Notes under the pieces: generated by a model
What the model was told of the DNA's origin: nothing
Databases searched by the model: none
The model's input: the letters and a program-made list of their open reading frames with translations, nothing else
Shown here: piece after piece, positions 1-11,381 of the stretch
Layout of the letters: each line of letters starts with the position of its first letter
Position numbering within the stretch: the first letter of the stretch is position 1
From: Holothuria scabra
Taxonomy: Eukaryota; Echinodermata; Holothuroidea; Aspidochirotida; Holothuriidae
Direction: 5' to 3'
Assembly (NCBI GenBank): GCA_037179385.1
Contig: CM074187.1
Span: forward strand, 51,804,879 to 51,868,878
DNA length: 64,000 nt
Translations under genes and position numbers: made by a program

Positions 1-515
1 AAAAATTGGGGCGGCATATTTCTCGGACTGTGGGCCCTATACACTATATTCCCAAAACCAAAACGTACATTTTTTATCTTAACTATTTTCCACTTTTTTA
101 ACATGAAGAGCAGTACGATTCAAGCTGACATATTGTATGCCACAGTTCGTATTAGGCTAACAATTAAATGAAACCACTCCTGTAATGTAGACAATAAGAA
201 GCATTTGTTTTTGGCAATCATGGTTCACCAAACGCTTAGTGTGATACACCTTTGTCCTCTGGAAATGAACTTGGTGACCTACTTGGGTGATGAAATGCTA
301 TCTTCATAGAGATAGAGACCATTTTGAAAAAGCAATTGCAAAGGTTTATGGGACTAGGGAGCTGCTAATAGCAGCTCCTTGATGGGACAGACTTTTGGTA
401 CGCTAGCCGCGGATCTAGTGGGTCTGGACCTCTCCCCCCTTGCTCTTGGCCTCCAATTTTTTTAAACGCCAATTTTAACGATGTGCATCATGAGGGCGGT
501 TATCCTTACCAGTCG

Positions 516-1170
516 CAAAGATATTACAAACAAAGATACCAAACTTAAAATGGCGCGGTGACTCCTCACGGAGGCCGGATCGGAGGGGCGGAAGTGCTCA
601 TCACTGATCAGTCGTTTTGAAAGCTAACAGTTCATTGATATCTTCCGGTATATAAAAACATTGCAACTCCTGCAAACACAGTTCTTCAATAAATTACACT
701 TACATGAAACAGTCTAAGGCTTCTTCTTCGGCTTTCTACCTAAGAAAATTTGAACATTAACGCACAACGACTGGTGTGAAGTTCATTGGCTTACTGATTG
801 GTCAGTTTCTATGGTATCTTTACAAGCGCACATCTATACACGCGTTTTCATTCTAACGCGCTAACAAAGAAAAACCAACCACTGTGTTCATTTTCCTAGC
901 ACGCAGAAGTGCGCGTTTCTTTTACTCCGAACTATACACAGAGAACCGTAGTTTGAGCGTTTATAACTCGTTTTGAAAATGCACGCATGTTGACATCTCG
1001 TCACAATGGGATTTTCTGTCATGTATCCATAGTTATGCACGCAGATAGCCGAATAGAACTGTGCGCATGTCAAATGAACACTTCCGCCCTCCGATCGAGC
1101 CTCCATGAGGAGTCAGCGCGTCTAACAGTGTAGGGATAAGAATTTGGTATCTACGTTTATAATATCTTTG
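516..1170. mobile_element. MITE family A copy 1 (655 bp, 8-bp TSD) in creatine kinase intron 5
   Basis: The terminal inverted repeats run from CAAAGATATTACAAAC at the left and, inverted, from AATATCTTTG at the right, extending inwards through a shared TGACTCCTCA.GGAGGC block. The flanking octamer ACCAGTCG is repeated exactly at 508-515 and 1171-1178. A second copy lies at 20673-21336. There is no transposase frame, so it is non-autonomous. An 8-bp TSD with CA-starting ends suggests hAT or P type, but the superfamily is unproven. Confidence 0.85.
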
Positions 1171-2182
1171 ACCAGTCGGGTGTTTCTTTTCATCCAACCA
1201 AGTGAACAATGGCGCGCACGCGACCCCAAAAGTACCTGAAAACCTTAATTTTTAAGTTGGAATCAAGTTACCGTGTGTTCGTAATATCAAAGCTCTGCAG
1301 GTGTATAACGTCATCACTTAGTCGTCACTGGTCATAGACTCCTTAAGTCGAGACTGCCTATTTGGACATTTTCCCACCTTGAAGGTTTGAAAACCAAGAC
1401 CTGCAGGGATCTTGGGTCGTGAAGTGACAGAGTGGTCTATACAACATGCTGTGCACCAATGTGATTCACATTGTGCATTTGGTTCAAATCCCGCTCAATT
1501 TTCGTGGATTTCCTCGGGCTTACGCTGGCTTACCTGCCACTTGCTCGCACTGAAGCACCCTCGGAAGGAGCAGTGAAGTAGCCGACTGCATTACAGGGGT
1601 GTTGTGGCTCTAGTCACGAGAGAAAATTTTGGAGGCAGAAGTATCGTTTAGTCTCCCAATACGGAGGTATTTCTAAATTTTACTCAATTTCCAAAATTTT
1701 CATTGCAAAACATTCTCTTTTCATTTAGTGCTAGATTGCACCAAATTGCAGCTCAAGACCTTTCAAACTTTTGCTAAAATTTTCAAGAGACAACCCTCCC
1801 CCATAACCGTCCTCAAGGCCACAATCACACGACGCCCTCTGAAAAAAGCGGCCCCTGGATCCACCCTTGTACGCCAATGTTTCGTTAATGTCACTTTACC
1901 GTGTCCAGCCTAACGACGCATACAAAGAGTTGTCCCACAATCCTTTGTAGTTGTTATTTGGAAAATATGTATAAATATGTATAATTTACCCACTAAAACA
2001 TATTGGGGGAGTATACCACCCCGTGATCGGTGCCCATGTGGATACAGTGCAACTCAACGGCAATTCTATGTCTTCAAAAGTGGACTGGAAGGAATGGAAA
2101 ACCCATGGGAGAATACGTATAGTAGCTGTGCAATTAAAAGCTCAGTTAATTTAATTTGTTAATAGTTTATTTGTGTTGCAAC
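1171..2182. other. Intronic sequence left of creatine kinase exon 5, repeat-derived in part
   Basis: No exon seen on either strand. Apart from the SINE, positions about 1720-1870 carry a stretch (GCACCAAATTGCAGCTCAA and following) of a kind I have seen dispersed in marine invertebrate genomes. It is probably old transposon sequence; I cannot bound it. Confidence 0.4.
1416..1610 (+). mobile_element. tRNA-derived SINE (Leu/Ser-like head)
   Basis: GTGACAGAGTGGTCTATAC resembles a tRNA 5' half with an A box, and GGTTCAAATCC at 1481-1491 is a B box. The spacing of about 50 bases fits a tRNA with a long variable arm. The body ends with AAGCACCCTCGG, shared with an interrupted copy near 60.3-60.7 kb. 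It lies in creatine kinase intron 5. Confidence 0.65.
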
Positions 2183-2306
2183 CTGGTTGAGGCCTTCACA
2201 GAATCTTCTAAATACACTGTTCATGTCGCCTCCTTTCTCCATTGAGATAAGTCTCGTGTGATCCTCTTCGTTTATCCAAACCAAAAAGTTCTTGGAGTCA
2301 TTATGC
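2183..2306 (-). CDS. CKMT1: Mitochondrial creatine kinase exon 5 (NEED box)
   Basis: This exon is 124 bases: one base completing Trp, then 41 codons. The acceptor is TTTCATCAG before GCATAATG. It encodes [18 protein letters not shown], which carries the NEED box whose glutamates act in catalysis and creatine positioning, then [10 protein letters not shown] and [10 protein letters not shown]. The proposed donor is CAG followed by GTTGCA, weaker than the other four donors, but it falls in phase 0 where family similarity ends. It is the last exon inside the window. Confidence 0.93.
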
Positions 2307-2455
2307 CTGATGAAAACAAGTGAACCAGTTCTCAAAATAAAATATGCTACTTTTATGTAATTGCAAGTGGTTTGCAACAGAATTTTATAAAGCAAACATC
2401 CTTCTTGGAATTAATCCTATTTAGGCGACTGTCGGGTGTGTCAAATCATGTGAGA

Positions 2456-2543
2456 CTGTCAGTCAGTCAGTCAGTCAGTCAGTCAGTCAGTCGGTCGGTC
2501 AGTCAGTCAGTCAGTCAGTCAGTCAGTCAGTCAGTCAGTCAGT
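2456..2543 (+). repeat. (CAGT)n microsatellite
   Basis: About 21 tandem CAGT units with two GGTC variants in the middle. It lies in creatine kinase intron 4, about 150 bases from exon 5 on the upstream side of the exon. Confidence 0.97.
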
Positions 2544-2665
2544 TACATGAGTTTCACTTCCCAGTTCCCAACCAATTGGTCCAAGTGGAGCCGGCAATGG
2601 CCTATTTTTCCATTTGTGGCTCACTTGCTTGTTTTCCCTTCTTCTTATGCTGACCACAAAGCTGA
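2541..2665 (-). mobile_element. SINE (CCAACCAATTGG body family), partial
   Basis: Contains TTCCCAACCAATTGG, TTGTGGCTCACTTGCTTG and CTTATGCTGACCACAAA, the body shared with better preserved copies at 3030-3260, 6205-6400 and 42781-43018. The tRNA-like head is missing. Confidence 0.6.
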
Positions 2666-2678
2666 CTGTTAGAGGGGG

Positions 2679-2832
2679 CGATGCTCACTGTTTAACAAGA
2701 AATTTCCTAACTGGCTAACGATAACCCTAATCCCTAACCTAATCCCTAACCCTAACAAAAATACAATCGATACAATACAATAACAACAGCCAATCAAGCA
2801 ACACCTCTGTTAAACAGTGCGCATCTACGGGG
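2679..2832. mobile_element. Small inverted-repeat element containing telomere-like repeats
   Basis: GATGCTCACTGTTTAAC at the left pairs with GTTAAACAGTGCGCATC at the right. Inside are degenerate CCCTAA units (AACCCTAATCCCTAACC and following, 2703-2757), an interstitial telomere-like array. I could not assign a target duplication. Confidence 0.5.
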
Positions 2833-2892
2833 GGGGGGGGGTTAGAGGGCTGTTATCAGGAAAGCAAAATCTCCATATATTTCTTGTGAGAC

Positions 2893-2960
2893 GATATTTC
2901 ATTTCATTTCATTTATTTGTTTTTCACATCATACATATTTACAAACATATAGGCTACACA
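2893..2960 (-). repeat. Possible LINE 3' tail (pentamer repeat)
   Basis: ATTTCATTTCATTTCATTTA, followed by a T-rich stretch, is the reverse complement of the (TGAAA)n-type tails that end many CR1-like LINEs. There is no coding remnant beside it. Confidence 0.3.
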
Positions 2961-3029
2961 ATATTTACATCAATTGGAATAAATCCAATGTGTAAAATCA
3001 TGTGAAATCATGAATAAATCCAAATGTTT

Positions 3030-3260
3030 TACGACCCAGTTTTAAACCAGTTGGCTTATGTTGCGCTGGTCACGACTCTTTTCCAGTTGTGACTCACTGG
3101 CCCCGCCCTCCCCCATCCTGCTCTATTGCTTATGCTGAGCACCAAACACAATGGTAGTAGGCTTCTATTTTTAAAGTCTTCGGTATGACCCCGGCCAGGA
3201 AACTCCAAAACTCCAGCCTGCAAGTCCAATGCAGAAGGTCATGCAGACAGAAGGTCTCAC
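3030..3260 (-). mobile_element. SINE (CCAACCAATTGG body family)
   Basis: Shares AACCAGTTGGCTTATG, TTCCAGTTGTGACTCACTGG and GCTTATGCTGAGCACCAA with the copies at 6205, 26018 and 42781. The tRNA head at its right end is degraded (AACTCCAGCCTGCAAGTCC). Confidence 0.65.
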
Positions 3261-3530
3261 ACTCTGGAAAGTTCAATGTTTTATGCCTTTAGCAATAAGA
3301 GAGAATTATGTTGCCAGAAGGGACGGGTAATTTCTCGCCACCATTAGATGTTCCTGTTTCTGTAGTGCCAAAATATTGTGCAAATTGCACAAAAAATTCA
3401 GTTACATAATTAGTTTGTATGTAATGATGTCACCCACTCTTGCTACCCTAGATGTCATGTTTAGGCATATCACCGGTAGGAGATAGGCAACAAACGTTTC
3501 TGTAGTTGAAAGGCTAGTCTGAGGGCTTAA

Positions 3531-3786
3531 AGGGCAGGAGCAGTCATCCTAAATTGAGGTAGTGTAGTAGACTGTCCAGTTTCATGATTGGCTGCTGGGA
3601 GTCATGGGACCACGTTTTTTCTCTTCAAATGTAAAATTTACTAGAAATAACTGTTTGGTTTACCTTAAAATATGCAAGAGTAAAGTCATAAAATGTAATG
3701 AAAGATACTTTGAAGAGAAATAAGACAAAAATTGTGTTATTTAGCTTTTTCTTCAAAATAAGTTTGGGAGGGACTGCTCTTTACCT
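3531..3786. mobile_element. TTAA-flanked MITE (Kolobok/piggyBac-like), 256 bp
   Basis: TTAA at 3527-3530 and 3787-3790 flanks ends AGGGCAGGAGCAGTC and GGACTGCTCTTTACCT, which are inverted repeats of one another. The interior GTAGTAGACTGTCCAGTTTC is shared, inverted, with the MITE at 44227-44462. A TTAA target is characteristic of piggyBac and Kolobok. Confidence 0.8.
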
Positions 3787-3969
3787 TTAACGCTTCAGCC
3801 CAATCTCTCTTGTTATGCGAAGCGTAGCTGAAATACCAGAGGAGTGTGTGTTGTTTTGCCTAACCGTTGGACAATTAAATTTTTAGGAACTCTGAGGCAA
3901 TGCAGAATTTTGGTTCAGGTTTTTATGAATAGTTCTTTTGCTTTTCAAAGATTTGTTAGGAAGTGTAAG

Positions 3970-6118
3970 CAGTGGCGTAGCTACTGGGGGGGGGGGGGGC
4001 AAGTTGCCCCCTGGAAAATAATTTGGGGAAATGTGATGTAATTGGGGAAATTTGATGAATTTTCTTAGTCTAACAAAAATTTCTCAAAATTTTTGTTAGA
4101 ATAAAAAATTCTGAGACATTTCTCATACATAATTCATATTTTCATGCAACAAATTAACCCAGATTTGAGATTTCGTCATTGTCCCATGAACCGGCCCTAC
4201 TTGCGTTCCACAGAAATGTCCCCGCCGCGTAGCAGATTGAATGTTCCCTTGTATACGCGCGGTTTTTATGATCAGTGCATTTCAGTGCACATGAAGCTGT
4301 TATTCAGGAATTTAACAACAGCTGATACAGTACGAATAACACTGCAAAGCTGTAAACCAGAACTTATTCCCTTGCGCACAGTCTCTGCGTTGTACACTTT
4401 GGGAATTCAGTAAAAGGATGTGAGAACTGACAAGTCACTAACGTAGACCCCCCACCGAGTTTATTACATTGTCCCGAAAGCTAACGGTAACTATACCGAT
4501 TTTACTCTGAGTACATAACGAAGGATGGGGCTGAAACAACCCATGGCCAACGATTAACTTAAAGTTAGTCTAGAAATTAGAATGAACGGGATCCATTGGC
4601 ATACTAAGATTTTGTTACTAAGCCTTATCCTTGGAGGTTTACAGGCTAGTTCGAGAAAAAAAGCTTTCTGCTCACTTGGGGTGTAACAATAAACGGGTCC
4701 ATGAGTACCTTGTAGCCTTCTTCACTTAACAGACTGCTGTTCTAACAGGATATCCTGTGTGTTCGAGCCACTGTTAGGTCTCCTTTTAGTAGCGTACGAA
4801 GGGGGGCCATTGGGCCATTCCCCTCACAGATGCCACTTTTTCTTTGTTCTTAAAAATGAGTAGCAATATATAACACAAATTTTACTTCAAAAGATAGCAT
4901 GTGTGGCACCAGGTTGCATATAAGGACATCCAATTTTTCAAAAATTTTCAAAGGAGAAGGATTGTCTCTGCAAGTACGTCCCTCAGTGGTGCCAATATTT
5001 TAATTCCTACAAATAGGCAAATTCTGTCATGTTCCAATTTTTACTTTAAAAGGTAGACTCTGTTTCCTACTGAGCTCATCGATAAAAATAAAGACTACAT
5101 GTTTAGATTCTCTTTACAAGCATGAATACGCTATTTTTGACCATCTGAGGGGTCTGATTTTTTCGAAATTTTTTTACGCTCCGCGCCAACCAATGGTGGC
5201 GTTTCGCTCAGTCTTTTGGGAAAAATTACATTTTTAGGTCAGATTACCCCTTAAACTCTCTGATCACTTTTCAGTTTGCGAACATATTTTGAAGGAAGGA
5301 TTTTATTTGCAAACGACAAAAGAAGGTAGTGACTGGGTAGATTCTTCGTGTAAGTCTGGAAAATGCTATTTCCGGCCATCTGAGGGGTCTGATTTTTCGA
5401 AATTTTCTCTACGCTCCGCGCCAACCAATGGTGGCGCTCCGCTTAGATAATCTTTTTGACAAAATAACGTTTTGTGGCCAAGAAATACCACAAATCCTAT
5501 ACCGATCGATGCTCTTTTATTTTGACTCCTAAAAGTGTGCAAACTGAATGACAAGTTATACTTCGTAAGGTAACATAAATGGCATAAGAATGCATGTTAA
5601 GACAAAAAAGTTTCAGTTTTATCCTCATGAACCACCACTATTCAACTTTTTACACTGTTCCTGTCAAAGTCGCAAACCTTGCACCATTTTGCATCTAGGC
5701 TCCTTGAAAAAGTCAAAAAAATTTCTGGACACCCCTCCTCTTAGACCACACTGCATGCACCCCTCCCCCTCCTTCAGAGAAATCCTGGGTACACCACTGC
5801 GTTAGTACATACAAATACACCAGATATTGTTGACCAAAATAATATACTAAGAGCTGTTATTTCCTATTGCTCTATGTTTTACTTTAAGATTAAAAAAGCA
5901 GGTAATACAGGAATACAGAGACCGCGGAGGCGGGGAAGGGTGGGTACTAGGGGAACTTTAGCCCCCGCACTTACATAATGACATTTTAATGTTGTTATAC
6001 TCGTAAATTTGCATTTTTGATATGAAATACATACACATTGACCGGGAAAAATTTGGGGGAAATTTCATACCTTTGCCCCCCTTGGAAAAAATCCTAGCTA
6101 CGCCACTGAGTGTAAGTG
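3970..6118. mobile_element. hAT-type non-autonomous transposon copy 1 (2149 bp, exact 8-bp TSD)
   Basis: The left end CAGTGGCGTAGCTACTGG and right end TAGCTACGCCACTG are inverted repeats. The octamer AGTGTAAG is exact on both sides (3962-3969 and 6119-6126), as expected for hAT. The interior holds no transposase frame. A block of about 60 bp containing TACGCTCCGCGCCAACCAAT occurs twice (near 5170 and 5410). A near-full second copy is at 16925-18898. It sits in creatine kinase intron 4. Confidence 0.92.
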
Positions 6119-6204
6119 TACACTTACAATTAGGATTGAAAATTTCCTGTCACAAGACAATGCCACTGTTTTAGAATATATATTCAGTCTCCGTCCCCTG
6201 TTAG

Positions 6205-6400
6205 TTAGATAGAGTTTTACGGCCCAGTTTCCAACCTATTGGACCAAGTCGAGCTAGCCGCCGCCTTTTTTCCAGTTGTGGCTCACTGGCTTGTTTTTCC
6301 TACTACATTGCTTATGCGGAGTACCACGCACAACGGCAGCAGATTCCATTTTTTGAGTCTTTGGTATGACTCGACCTGGGGATAGAACCCGTCCCCAGTT
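6205..6400 (-). mobile_element. SINE (CCAACCAATTGG body family)
   Basis: GGCCCAGTTTCCAACCTATT, TTTCCAGTTGTGGCTCACTG and ATTGCTTATGCGGAGTACCA match the other family members. The tRNA-like head at the right, GACCTGGGGATAGAACCC, retains a weak B box. It lies in creatine kinase intron 4, between the hAT copy and exon 4. Confidence 0.65.
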
Positions 6401-6788
6401 TCGCTCTTTTCATTTAGAGAGCAAATTCTTCTGTTGCGTAAGGACGCGTTTTCTTTCCCCGACCGTCTTACGGCTGTTGTACAGGCTCGGCGGAATGGTA
6501 AAATATTGAGGGGGGTGCCACCAAAACTACACACGCGGTGTGTCACTACCGGTTGGCGCGTGACGTATCGAAAATGTTCGACTTTACTAGCCGCCGGGAA
6601 AAGCAATTCCTGAATTTCTGAGCTGCATGTTCCTACTTTGATGGTACACTTTACAAATATGCGGGAGGATGGACATACCTTTATCCCCCTCTCCACCTTT
6701 CTCATTGGAAGACTGAGGTCCCAAGCCCCACCCCTCGGTTCCACCGCTGTTGGCCGTTGACTATTTAATTCTAGCGAATGGTACTCAC

Positions 6789-6973
6789 CAAATTCCTCTA
6801 GCATCTGGCCAGTCACGTGCCATGCCGGCACATGTCAGAAGTGGGGAGACGGGTTTATCGAATAGGAAATGATCGTCAATGAGTTGCTGCTGCTCTTCTT
6901 CCGTCATTTTGGCGAGCGGGTAATACTTGCCACTCAACTCGCCTTGAAGTTTGCTGAGTGCTCTCACCACGAC
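6789..6973 (-). CDS. CKMT1: Mitochondrial creatine kinase exon 4 (catalytic domain, DDHFLFDKP to RDWPDARGI)
   Basis: This exon has 61 codons plus two bases. The acceptor is CGTACAG before GTCGTGG and the donor is ATTTG followed by GTGAGT, so the intron is phase 2 and splits a Trp codon (TG|G). It encodes [45 protein letters not shown] and [10 protein letters not shown], all hallmark creatine kinase segments. The exon 5 acceptor supplies the missing G exactly, which supports both junctions. Confidence 0.95.
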
Positions 6974-7882
6974 CTGTACGGGCATCCGTAAAAGAATAAT
7001 CGACATCTCGAGTTGTGATTAATTATTGTGCGATTCATGAAGTTTTAAAGCAGCATTTACATCACTCAGATTAAGATAAGAACTACGGTTAGGCTGACTA
7101 ACCTTTCCGCAAAGTTGAATTTATGACAACAGAAACATGAGGCTGAAAAAATTTCCCTTCAAAATGTCATGGTAGTAAGTAACTACTGTTTTCCAACAAT
7201 TCACAAGCGCACGCATCATGCGTATGGGTGCACTTTTTGCCCCTCTTTCGTTTTCTAAATCTTGATAATTACGTACCATTCGCGAGCAGCACAAAATCGA
7301 TCGCCAAATGGAGAATGAAGAAAATTTAATTTTATCAAAGGCGATACTCAGCCTGTTAGCGCACCCATCAGGGCACTTACCAAGTTACTGATTCACTTGT
7401 TCTTTCTTCGTTTCAACTTGTAGTATAAATAATAACCCTTTTTTGGGGGGAGGGGCTCATCCATACCCGTCCTGAGTACTCTCATGGTTGCAGGTAAAAA
7501 TCATGCAGGGAAATTGCAAAATTTTCAGGGCAAGCACCCCGCCCCATCTCCTGTGAAATATCTTCCCGTAGGCCTATGGAACTTGATTCTGGTGCGATAT
7601 CATATGAAATCTCATCAATGAGGCTGAAAGCCTTAGAGTACCCGGCCTAATTTGTAAAAAGAAAGTGGTTTTGAAACTTTTTTGAGAGGGTAAGGTGATA
7701 TTAGGTAACCGTGATTGGTCCTGAAGAGTAAGGCATGTTCACAGTTGGATCTAAAAGCGTCATAGCGAATGAAATTTAGGCAAATCAGCTTGTCCTAATA
7801 CCCAGGGAGAGACGAAAGAGAGTAATATATTCGTACTCACGTTACCATGACGATGCTACAACAAAGAGAGTATTATACTTAC
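6974..7882 (-). other. Creatine kinase intron 3
   Basis: 909 bases between exons 3 and 4. I see no repeat boundary, exon or conserved motif. Confidence 0.85.
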
Positions 7883-8098
7883 ACTTTCTACCATTCTTCG
7901 CTCCGCCCTGTTGCAATGTGGGGGGAGAGAAAGGCCCCGCACGCTTCGACCCGTCCTTACTCTTGAAGAGAGGACGTATGCCGGATCCAAATGACCGCCT
8001 CGGATTTTAGTGTAATCAAGGTCAGTTGGATGTAGGTCGCCAGGCTTGTAGCCGTTGTGACGTTCGTCGATGACTGGATCTAAAAGTTCTTTGAAAAC
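7883..8098 (-). CDS. CKMT1: Mitochondrial creatine kinase exon 3 (nucleotide-binding SSRVRTGRS segment)
   Basis: This exon has 72 codons, phase 0 at both ends. The acceptor is CTACAG before GTTTTC and the donor is AGT followed by GTAAGT. It encodes [18 protein letters not shown], then [20 protein letters not shown], where the two Arg of the SSRVRTGR motif bind ATP phosphates in known structures, and ends [10 protein letters not shown]. The linker between the small N-terminal and large C-terminal domains falls inside this exon. Confidence 0.95.
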
Positions 8099-10435
8099 CT
8101 GTAGAAAGATATCAGACAGCATGATTAATTATGAAGTGTTCTTTTATCTTGCGTATCTGTCAAGTCTGCAGTTTACCCTAACATCAAGACCGACAAACGG
8201 TGCGGTAGGGTGGGAAGATCAGTTCACCACCCTTCAACAAATTTCACACACAGAATTTGGATTATCACCTTGATCCCATCGATTAATAGGTCAAATATGA
8301 GCTTCGTAGATAAGGTATCAACTGCACATACCATCGAAACACTCCTTTCTGCAATGGTGAACTAACGGCAGTGATTCAAATTACACACCAGTCCAAATAA
8401 CATTACTTTCCCCTAACATAAATTACCAAAACCTTAGGATTACTTTTTAGAGTTAAATTAGTAAATTATGCCCAAACAAATATTTAACACTTGCCACGTA
8501 GACGCCTTCCTTTGTTTTCAACCTCCCAAAGCTCCTAGAGCGATCATTTTTATTCTTTCGTATTTTGGCGTGCTTCGCCAGCATGTTGGACTATCCATGG
8601 CAACATACGCCCGCGCTTAGACTCTCTGCTTGAAAACGTGGTACCCGCAAACTGGTTATCAATCACACGCGCTGTCATATCTAACAGCCTCGGTGCCCCT
8701 GTGCCGCGTCTGTGCACCTATATCAGAATTCCCGGCTACGGATCTCTTGGGATGGATGGAGGGAGGTAAGGTTGGATTGTTCACCGTCACACACGGATTC
8801 GGGGTGACTCGTGAAGTATAACAATTTGACTAGTGTCGGTACATTGGCAATCTGCTTTCGGTACATTTACATCATTTTCCTATACGCCCATCACTTCCGA
8901 CACACGGACACCGAGTTACGTTACTGGGCCACTCCAATGTGAAACTAGAACTGCATTTGCTTGCAAATACGCAGAATTGTAGTGCGTGTTAGAGATGTCT
9001 TTTCAGTTAGTACAGTAGCCCAGTTTTTATTTGAACTTTAGGATTTGTTCATGGCGGGAAGAGGGGCTGTTGTTTCTTTTTGGCCACTCCTCTCAACCCT
9101 ATTTCTTGATAGTACAAAGATGGACCACTTGTCTCCCAGCTCCTTGGCTGGACGCATAAAGAAATCATAGAAGAGTAACCAATGATGGAGTAAATCCGGA
9201 CCTTCTATGCTAATAGTCAGTCACTAGCTTTATTTTGAAGCATATTTGCCAACAATGAAGCAAGTGCTGAGTAGTCCTTGAACAAGACCGTGTACTGCGC
9301 TTAACGGTAGGACCTACTCCGTATACAGTCTAGTGTGGAGTAAAATGAAGTGGACGAAGCATAGTCCCGTTCAAGGACTCGTGCTGAGTAGCCTACTTAG
9401 TCATACGTTATGCTCTGTTGTGTTGTTTACTCCTGCCTGAAATGGTTTTATCGGTTCTCGACTCCTCTTTCACCGTTCTTTATGTTAAATAATGACGCCC
9501 TCCCAAGCTCTCTGACTGCACCGCTGCATGCATATGACAACTGTCTCGTGGAAGGCCGAATAACTGTTGACGCTGTGTGTTTTAACATCCGTGTTTCGTT
9601 AATTCGCAATGCATGCTATATGCATGCTGTCAAAACGTTTCGGTCAGACTGCTGTCAAAATAGCTTCTGCTGTGACCACTGAAATAAAGCATGATAATAG
9701 AACTACAGCACAAGTCGCTTAATCCAACGCAGTAAAGCCAATTCGTTCCGTACAGGGAATTGGCTATACCCTGCTCCGTAGTAGCTAGATGAAGATACTG
9801 TACAATAACGTCTTGATACTGTTCAACGATAGTGGACGCAATGGCGCCGTGTTACGTATACCAATTTGGAAGCAGCGATTGATTCTCCAGGCTTATCACT
9901 TCAGTGTGAAAAGGCCGAACCACATTACATCGCGTTTTCTGGAAATTTATCCGCAATGCTCTTTCATGAAGGTAACTCCTTAAATCAGCCTTGTAAGTGT
10001 AGTATTTGCTTTTCTGAAGTTGATTTTTGTTTAAAGACGGCCACAGATTGCACTTACTGCTATTGTTAAAGGGTAGAGCATGGATATTTGTACGAACTAA
10101 GTTACGGTACGCGCAGGGAAATGAGTTGTGGGCCATAACAGGCTTCACAAAAGAAATTGTCAGTCGGCCAGTAAATGCCAATATTGTAGTGCGGCGCACT
10201 ACAATAATAACACTCCGACGAACAGAAAAGGACTAAGTTCCAACATAGATACACCCCCATTTCAAACCCAATATATTTGGGTGTAATAGCTTAAATTAAA
10301 TTTCGTGAATTACCATTGGCGTTTTGACATCAATTTCACCATTTTATGAAAAATTTTAAGGAGAAGAATTGGACAGGAGTAGCACAGGGTTCCCAGCCCT
10401 TTTCGACCTCACGTCTGGTCAGGCTTGTTACTTAC
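8099..10435 (-). other. Creatine kinase intron 2
   Basis: 2337 bases. No exon seen on either strand. Around 9250-9400 is a loose inverted repeat (AGTAGTCCTTGAAC and GTTCAAGGACT), probably an eroded MITE. The rest shows nothing I can name. Confidence 0.8.
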
Positions 10436-10675
10436 TTCATAGCACTCTTCATCTCCGGCCACCATTCCGACGGTCTTGATGAAAGGATGACCGGGGTTGT
10501 CTACTCCTGTCTGGATGCACTCGTCGAGGGTGCAGCCATTGGGGGTCACTCTCTTACTAAGTTCGGCGTAAATAGCTGGCGTTAAGTGACTGGCCATTAC
10601 GTTGTTATGATTTTTAAGGTCTGGATAGTTCATAGAAGGTGGGAACTTCACTCTGCCCATGTTGCCGGCATGAAC
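10436..10675 (-). CDS. CKMT1: Mitochondrial creatine kinase exon 2 (N-terminal guanidino-kinase domain)
   Basis: This exon has exactly 80 codons, phase 0 at both ends. The acceptor is TTCCAG before GTTCATGCC and the donor is GAA followed by GTAAGT. It encodes the N-terminal all-helical ATP:guanido phosphotransferase domain: [40 protein letters not shown] and [10 protein letters not shown]. The VDNPGHPF stretch is the loop near the creatine site in this family. Similarity to vertebrate mitochondrial creatine kinases is continuous, with no indels that I can see. Confidence 0.95.
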
Positions 10676-11381
10676 CTGGAACACGAAGAACAATTGGTAA
10701 TTTATACATACAAATTCATAAAGACTATGACTTCTCTCGTGGTTGATTTTTTATAACCAACATCGATTTTGGCGGATGTTCAGGCTACCGCAATAGGGAA
10801 GTAAGATTACATTTTATAAGATATTAACAAAATCATATTTGTTGTAATATTAAAATTTCTTTTATCTTGGAAGCAACAAGAAAGGACGGCAAATGATAAC
10901 GAGGACATAACTGGAAATTTGCCGAGGAGTAAATTTTCATTCTAGTGAGGTAATGGGCAACTTAATTTCAAGGAACTCAACTTTTATAGGATATGACCAA
11001 CTTATTTCCAAGGACCTAATTGGTCCATTGGAATAATTTGTCAGTATTTTACGTTAAAACAATCCAGTGTTGCAACCCATCTGTCAGTCAAGCTGAGTCA
11101 TTCGCTACTCTCGTAGTGGTTCAGTGACTCTAGCTTCTCGGCGTTTACCAAAACTTTTCCTTTTAAGTGAATCATTTACTTTCGCAGTTTGTGCAGAAAG
11201 TGTCCTTGCAAAACAGCCCCCTCCCCATTGTGTGGAATCTTCCTACCCATCGTGATGTATCGCTTTATGTAATACTCCCCTCGTCATCGTCTTCGTCTTC
11301 TTGGTTATTTGTAGATTTAATTGTTGGTTGTGTTTCCCGCTTTTGTTGAAGTGGTTGAATCGAAGCAGGAGTGGGACGTAC
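10676..11381 (-). other. Creatine kinase intron 1
   Basis: 706 bases, AT-rich, separating the presequence exon from the kinase domain. Nothing else is recognisable. Confidence 0.85.

Noticed and set aside
6283..6831. 182-codon open frame on the minus strand
   Set aside because: It overlaps creatine kinase exon 4 in another frame and a SINE; no family similarity.
11265..11381. Continuation of the creatine kinase first exon into an acidic tail (QEDEDDDEGS)
   Set aside because: CAG|GTACGT at 11381 is a strong donor. The exon 2 acceptor joins in phase, and family proteins continue into the kinase domain, not an acidic tail.
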